Source: Oscillospiraceae bacterium
GTDB lineage: Bacteria; Bacillota_A; Clostridia; Oscillospirales; Oscillospiraceae
DNA: 17,698 nt
Reading direction: 5' to 3'
Assembly: GCA_902795095.1 (NCBI GenBank)
Contig: CADBKB010000053.1
Span: 1 to 17,698 of the forward strand
A program made the position numbers and the translations under genes. How positions within the stretch are numbered: position 1 is the first letter of the stretch; every line of letters starts with the position of its first letter. Shown here in pieces: positions 14,814 to 17,698 of the stretch. The notes beneath the pieces were generated by a model that was given only the letters and a program-made list of their open reading frames with translations, had not been told where the DNA came from and did not search any database.

Positions 14814-14838
14814 ACTTCTGTTGTCACTGGCCGAAGCA

Positions 14839-15045
14839 TCAGATCGTAAGCTGAGAATGAATGAACTCTTCAAATTCACGCCGTTTTACCAGCTTCTTGT
14901 TTCCCACAAACAGGACGAAGGGGCAGTTCGGCTGCTTCAGCATGGCGTCGATCTTATTGATCCCGATGTTGCTGTATTCTGCGGCTTCCCGGATCGTCAG
15001 TGTCAGCTTCTGCGGGATCGGCACCTTTTCAATTTCATTGGCCAT
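14839..15045 (-). CDS. Excisionase (Tn916 Xis-like)
   Basis: The 68-aa protein resembles Tn916-type Xis in size and in its winged-helix layout: KLTLTIREAAEYSNIGINKIDAMLK (helix-turn-helix) followed by the basic wing GNKKLVKRREFEEFI. Such proteins bend the element ends and steer the integrase to excision. The start at 15045 has a run of six G about 6 nt upstream; a longer frame to 15117 would overlap most of the dnaC end and has no such site. It overlaps the dnaC-like gene end by 11 nt, so both share a transcript, with int under its own promoter downstream. Confidence 0.92.
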   Translation of the reverse strand: MANEIEKVPIPQKLTLTIREAAEYSNIGINKIDAMLKQPNCPFVLFVGNKKLVKRREFEEFIHSQLTI

Positions 15046-15868
15046 CGGAATCCCCCCTTTGTCCTTTCTTAAGAATTGCCCGCATAGACGCCATGGTTTC
15101 CTTTCGCCGGCGAGCACGCAGGTTTTCGCCGGCGAACCGTACCGGGGTGGTTACGGACAGCACCCGGTCATAGATCCGGTAACGATCTGTGCTTCCCGCG
15201 TCCTCCAATTCTCTCAGCGTCAGATTGGTGGTCACAATCAGCGGCTTTTGGCGGATGCACCGCCCATCCACCACCTGAAAGACCGTTTCCAGGCCGAAGG
15301 AGGTGCTGCGCTCAGTGCCCAGATCGTCCAGGATCAGCAACGGCGCGTCGCACAGCCGGCGGAAATATTCCTCCCGGCTGTCAAAGCCGCAGCCTATCAC
15401 GTCCGCCAGGTTTGTCATATATACCGGGACCTCGCGGTCCAACAGGGCGTTTGCGATACAGGCGGCCAGATAGCTCTTGCCCGTGCCCACGCCGCCCCAG
15501 AGAAGCAGTCCGGTATTGGTCTCGGCGGGCTCCGGCCAGCTTTCGGCATATTTTTGGCAGATGCCGTACTGTCTCGTTTGAATCGCGCCGTCAAAGGTCC
15601 AGCGCTGCATCTCCGGGTACTTGAAGCAGCGTGCCTTCAGGCGGGCCACCTTTTCCCTGTGCCGTCGTACCTGCGACTCCGCTTCCTGCCGCTCCCACAC
15701 CTCACGCCGACAACGGCAATGCACCGGATGCCGGTCCGGCACGCCCGGGATCGGATCGCTGAAAAACGCTTCCTTCGCTTCGCCGCAGACGCCACAGTGC
15801 AACAGACCGTCCGCACCTATGAAATCTGCCTGTGCGGCCGGCGTTTGAAAGATATCGTTGATGTTCAT
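15035..15868 (-). CDS. DnaC/IstB-like AAA+ ATPase (helicase loader)
   Basis: The 277-aa protein begins with a small zinc-binding module (C25-x2-C28 and C51-x-C53 in HCRCRR), then a basic helical linker and a AAA+ domain: Walker A GGVGTGKS (125-132), Walker B LLILDD (177-182), sensor 1 TTN (213-215). This layout matches DnaC/DnaI-type loaders that place the replicative helicase on origin DNA. Paired with a RepA_N initiator it probably supports autonomous replication of the excised circle. The ATG at 15868 overlaps the repA stop by ATGA; longer frames to 16108 run into repA and are shadows. Confidence 0.93.
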   Translation of the reverse strand: MNINDIFQTPAAQADFIGADGLLHCGVCGEAKEAFFSDPIPGVPDRHPVHCRCRREVWERQEAESQVRRHREKVARLKARCFKYPEMQRWTFDGAIQTRQYGICQKYAESWPEPAETNTGLLLWGGVGTGKSYLAACIANALLDREVPVYMTNLADVIGCGFDSREEYFRRLCDAPLLILDDLGTERSTSFGLETVFQVVDGRCIRQKPLIVTTNLTLRELEDAGSTDRYRIYDRVLSVTTPVRFAGENLRARRRKETMASMRAILKKGQRGDSDGQ

Positions 15869-16269
15869 AAGCTGTCCTCTCCCTCGTAGCTGTAATCTCT
15901 TCGTTTTCGTTTTCCGGCGTGAGCGTCCGGAATGACCTTCACGTACAGACGGTTTGCTCTGCCGTGTGGCTGCGGCGCCTTCTCCAGAAGCCCGGCCTTC
16001 GTCAGATCCCGCAGGACTGTTTTCACTGTTGTCTGACCCTTGTGCAGGACGGCGCACATCTCCGCTTCCGGGAACAGGATGTAGACCCTGCCCTGTTCGT
16101 CCGTCCACCCGTTATGCTGGGACAGCATCGCCCGGTTCAGCATGATGGCATAGAGCACCCGCGCTGTCATGCTGAGCGGCAGCTCCATCAGAAAGAGCGG
16201 AAACGGGAAAAAGAACGGTCGTTTTGTCCCCCGCCGGATGTATTCCGTTGTTTGTTGCAAATCGTTCAT
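15865..16269 (-). CDS. repA: RepA_N-type replication initiator protein
   Basis: The 134-aa protein contains the RepA N-terminal-domain pattern: TKRPFFFPFPLFLMELPLSMTARVLYAIML, then NGWTDEQGRVYILFPEAEMCAVLHKGQTTVKTVLRDLTKAGLLEK with a winged helix-turn-helix (residues ~65-97), and a basic end (GKRKRRDYSYEGEDSL). It is shorter than plasmid RepA_N proteins (often >250 aa), so it is probably the DNA-binding domain alone. The gene overlaps the downstream dnaC-like ORF by ATGA and the upstream 50-aa ORF by ATGA. It should recognise an origin in the element; none was located. Confidence 0.88.
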   Translation of the reverse strand: MNDLQQTTEYIRRGTKRPFFFPFPLFLMELPLSMTARVLYAIMLNRAMLSQHNGWTDEQGRVYILFPEAEMCAVLHKGQTTVKTVLRDLTKAGLLEKAPQPHGRANRLYVKVIPDAHAGKRKRRDYSYEGEDSL

Positions 16270-16418
16270 TGTGCGTCGCTCCCAAGGTCAATTTGAAGTG
16301 TATCGTTTCGGGTCAATTTTCGGGGCTTCTTCGCCTTCTGCGCTGCGAAACACAGGGCCGGAATATCCCCCCCCTTATTTGGCTGATAATCGGGTCTCTG
16401 ACGGCTTGTTTCAGGCAA
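16266..16418 (-). CDS. Small basic protein, 50 aa, TTG start (hypothetical)
   Basis: A frame of 50 codons beginning TTG (MPETSRQRPDYQPNKGGDIP ...) and ending LQIDLGSDAQ, with the TGA overlapping the repA ATG by ATGA. The ATGA coupling and protein-like, non-repetitive composition (basic middle AQKAKKPRK) argue for a real gene, but no ATG or good SD site exists, so the true start may be further upstream or the frame may be the remnant 3' end of a larger gene. No family recognised. Confidence 0.45.
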   Translation of the reverse strand: MPETSRQRPDYQPNKGGDIPALCFAAQKAKKPRKLTRNDTLQIDLGSDAQ

Positions 16419-16479
16419 TCGTTTTTCGGAGAAAAAGAAAGAGGTCCTCTTCGCGCGTTGCGAAGAGGACCTCCATCAT
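16411..16479 (-). CDS. Candidate 22-aa leader peptide spanning the attenuator hairpin
   Basis: ATG-ATG at 16474-16479 opens a frame MMEVLFATREED... that runs through the whole 14-bp hairpin and its T-rich tail and stops with TGA (16411-16413) inside the start of the 50-aa ORF. A leader ORF whose codons form the terminator stem is the layout of translation-controlled attenuation. SD upstream is poor, so translation is unproven. Confidence 0.35.
   Translation of the reverse strand: MMEVLFATREEDLFLFLRKTIA
16441..16473 (-). terminator. Terminator-like hairpin before the repA operon (candidate attenuator)
   Basis: Perfect 14-bp stem (GAGGTCCTCTTCGC / GCGAAGAGGACCTC), 5-nt loop, then TTTCTTTTTC leftward. 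It lies between the lexA-like gene and repA. No promoter was seen between it and repA, so readthrough may set repA-dnaC-xis expression. Confidence 0.75.
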
Positions 16480-16699
16480 CGTACAAGCTCGGATCAGAAA
16501 AAGCACCTACATTCGGATGAAAAAGGGCATAACTATCCCTTTGCAGGTCCAACAATCCCTTTGGATAGAGTAATCCTATCGGGGATCAGTGTCCCTTGCT
16601 GATCCGACTTCGTACGGTGCATGGTAGTTTCTCAGTTGGTCTGCTTTCGCAGCATCTGCTCCGCTTGCGCGATTAAAAGTCAATCTGTATTCGGTTGTG
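16480..16699. other. Hairpin-rich non-coding stretch
   Basis: No convincing gene on either strand. Visible structures: GATAG/CTATC (16564-16580), GGATCAG/CTGATCC with a 9-nt loop (16583-16605), and GCAG-CAT-CTGC in the 16650s. The rightward Rho-independent terminator follows at 16700. Two ATCCCTTTG repeats about 21 nt apart occur near 16540-16563. It could be a small RNA, the leader of the repA transcript, or part of an origin. Confidence 0.5.
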
Positions 16700-16729
16700 C
16701 GGACCGGCCTTTCTCCGGTCCGATTTTTT
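16700..16729 (+). terminator. Rho-independent terminator on the plus strand
   Basis: CGGACCGG (16700-16707) pairs with CCGGTCCG (16715-16722), then ATTTTTT. It points rightward although no plus-strand gene lies upstream, so it suggests a non-coding rightward transcript or antisense protection. Confidence 0.7.
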
Positions 16730-16733
16730 ATAT

Positions 16734-16799
16734 GGTATTGTCTTAGCAAGCAACGTCCCATGGGCCCAACCTGCTTGTCAGGGAAACCCCTGAAACCCT
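16734..16799 (-). repeat. Conserved two-stem motif, copy 1 (inverted relative to copy 2)
   Basis: Reading leftward: TCAGGG-GTTT-CCCTGA hairpin (16778-16793), then CAAGC, a 14-nt variable inner part, CGTT, GCTTG, and GACAAT. It lies 17 bases after the lexA-like stop. A second copy with the same order of elements lies on the other side of lexA on the opposite strand. Confidence 0.7.
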
Positions 16800-16815
16800 T
16801 GCTGCCGACAAATCC

Positions 16816-17430
16816 TTACAGTGTCTTGATCACATGCCTGGCGACGCCCTGAACGACAAAGCTCCGGACCTTCTCGACTTTGCCGGGGTAACGCTTCTCG
16901 TTCATGTATTCCAGAATGTAGAAACCGCTTTCTTCGTCATAGCCGCCGTAGCGCTTCAGGGTGTTCTGGCCGTCCGGGTCCAGGGCAACCACAATGTCGC
17001 CTTCATCTGCTTCGTGCTGGATCTGGATCACGATCAGATCGTCTTCCTCGATTCCGGCGTCTATCATAGAGTCGCCCTTGGCCCGCAGGAGATAGAATTG
17101 GCCCTTTCCAAAAATGGACTCCGGGAGACTCACATATTCCTCAACCAGCGCTTCCTCGGATTCTGGATCGCCGCAGCGGATCGATCCCACCACCGGGGCG
17201 GAGAAGTAGCCCGTCTTACATTTTGTTATCTGCTCGGTGGATTTAATGGCCTTATCGTATTGCAGCATCCCGCGCTCGTTCATCTCCACCAGATACCGGT
17301 AAACGGTATTCCGGGTGACGCCGACCACAGCGCCGATGGTCTGCGTGGAAGGCGCCGTGTGATGCTCGCGGTAATACTTGTTGACAAACTCCTTGATGGC
17401 GCCCATCAGTTCCGGGCTCTTGGATCGCAT
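16816..17430 (-). CDS. LexA-like self-cleaving repressor (S24 family)
   Basis: The 204-aa protein has an N-terminal winged helix-turn-helix (MGAIKEFVNKYYREHHTAPSTQTIGAVVGVTRNTVYRYLVEM) and a C-terminal S24 autoprotease domain. Catalytic S121 lies in KGDSMIDAGIEEDDLIVI and K159 in NTLKRYGG. The probable cleavage bond is C86-G87 in VGSIRCGDP, a Cys-Gly site in place of the usual Ala-Gly. Length and layout match LexA, but its position on the element suggests an element-specific repressor that lifts control under DNA damage; chromosomal lexA may lie elsewhere. GAAGGTG precedes the ATG, with a strong promoter upstream. It heads the leftward transcript to repA. Confidence 0.9.
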   Translation of the reverse strand: MRSKSPELMGAIKEFVNKYYREHHTAPSTQTIGAVVGVTRNTVYRYLVEMNERGMLQYDKAIKSTEQITKCKTGYFSAPVVGSIRCGDPESEEALVEEYVSLPESIFGKGQFYLLRAKGDSMIDAGIEEDDLIVIQIQHEADEGDIVVALDPDGQNTLKRYGGYDEESGFYILEYMNEKRYPGKVEKVRSFVVQGVARHVIKTL

Positions 17431-17449
17431 CGACGCACCTTCTTTCTTC

Positions 17450-17474
17450 TATCAGATACAAACTGCATCGGATA
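17450..17474. promoter_or_regulatory. Candidate repressor operator in the lexA-like leader
   Basis: TATCAGAT (17450-17457) and ATCGGATA (17467-17474) form an inverted repeat with 7 of 8 matching and a 9-nt gap, between the -10 element and the start codon. Suits autorepression. It is not the CGAAC-N4-GTTCG box of typical Firmicutes LexA. Confidence 0.4.
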
Positions 17475-17479
17475 GCTCT

Positions 17480-17507
17480 ATTATACACATTCTTTTTGAA
17501 AATGCAA
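17480..17507 (-). promoter_or_regulatory. Promoter of the lexA-like gene
   Basis: Reading leftward: TTGCAT (17502-17507), 16-nt spacer, TATAAT (17480-17485, perfect -10). The ATG lies about 50 nt downstream. Confidence 0.75.
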
Positions 17508-17536
17508 GAGCAAAATGTAAATATTTTTGGGAGGAA

Positions 17537-17568
17537 CCCGCGTTGACGGTTTTCGCCGTCAACGTGGG
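17537..17568. repeat. Strong hairpin upstream of motif copy 2
   Basis: GTTGACGG and CCGTCAAC pair around a TTTTCG loop, extended outward by CCC/GGG. It has no T-run. It stands between the divergent lexA promoter and motif copy 2, and could be an operator, RNA leader hairpin or part of an origin. Confidence 0.65.
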
Positions 17569-17584
17569 ACAAAGGAAGATCTGC

Positions 17585-17651
17585 GGGGTCTCAGGGCGCT
17601 CCCTGACAAGCGGTCTGTACGTACACAGACGTTGCTTGCTGCGACAATGCC
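17585..17651 (+). repeat. Conserved two-stem motif, copy 2
   Basis: TCAGGG-CGCT-CCCTGA hairpin (17591-17606), CAAGC (17607-17611), an inner GTCTGT/ACAGAC stem, CGTT, GCTTG (17634-17638), then GACAAT (17643-17648). Same element order as copy 1 with changed loop and inner stem, reading rightward. It may precede a gene that starts beyond or at the right edge. Confidence 0.7.
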
Positions 17652-17698
17652 GCCGCGCAGGCGTCGTGCACAGGTCAATGAAAAAGACACTTCCGGAG

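Larger units (their letters stand above)
13440..17698. mobile_element. One end of an integrative (conjugative/mobilizable) element, partial
   Basis: Integrase, excisionase, DnaC-like ATPase, RepA_N initiator and LexA-like repressor lie together on the minus strand, with lower GC and a different codon flavour from the chromosomal genes to the left. This is the int-proximal module common in clostridial integrative elements related to Tn916/Tn1549. The left boundary is near 13440-13515; the right end and any relaxase or transfer genes lie beyond the window, so whether the element is conjugative or only mobilizable is unknown. Confidence 0.85.

Noticed and set aside
16576..16761. 61-aa minus-strand frame in the non-coding stretch
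   Set aside because: It crosses the plus-strand terminator stem and motif copy 1, has no SD site, and looks like a frame through structured DNA.
17678..17698. ATG AAA AAG ACA ... at the right edge as the start of a plus-strand gene
   Set aside because: Only seven codons are visible and the SD (AGG) is weak; it may be real but cannot be supported from this window.

Overview
The window looks like the chromosome of a GC-rich Gram-positive gut clostridium (Oscillospirales/Ruminococcaceae-like) with the end of an integrated mobile element on the right. This placement is inferred from very high GC, Shine-Dalgarno sites of the GGAGG type, S-layer-homology (SLH) proteins, a DUF421/DUF4363 pair and Tn916-type int/xis genes. 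No rRNA or tRNA gene was recognised.

Left chromosomal part, 1-8150. A ~74-bp tandem hairpin repeat array (1-335) follows a leftward operon: small membrane protein, two half-size chromate-transporter subunits, ruvC, ruvA. These genes are almost contiguous (ATGA overlap or 0-2 nt gaps). Diverging rightward from a shared promoter region are prfC (release factor 3) and a HAD phosphatase, overlapping by ATGA. They converge, over a large inverted repeat, on a leftward DUF421-DUF4363 pair. Behind a strong terminator lies a leftward ECF sigma factor/zinc-finger anti-sigma pair. A ~199-bp MITE-like palindromic element fills 7937-8135.

Middle part, 8151-13406. A tightly spaced leftward cluster, probably one operon, runs ychF, a secreted membrane-anchored acidic protein, an SLH protein of unknown N-terminal function, a TfoX N-domain protein, and an RCC1-repeat protein with three SLH domains. 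It couples a conserved translation-associated ATPase to a set of cell-surface proteins.

Right part, ~13440-17698. This is one end of an integrative (conjugative or mobilizable) element inserted just upstream of ychF. In leftward order it has a LexA-like repressor, a hairpin-rich non-coding region, a terminator-like hairpin spanned by a short leader ORF, a 50-aa ORF, a RepA_N replication initiator, a DnaC/IstB-like ATPase, an excisionase and a tyrosine integrase. The module is consistent with circularisation, replication and integration. Transfer genes, if any, lie beyond the right edge. A conserved two-stem motif occurs in inverted copies on both sides of the lexA-like gene and is the least explained signal here.
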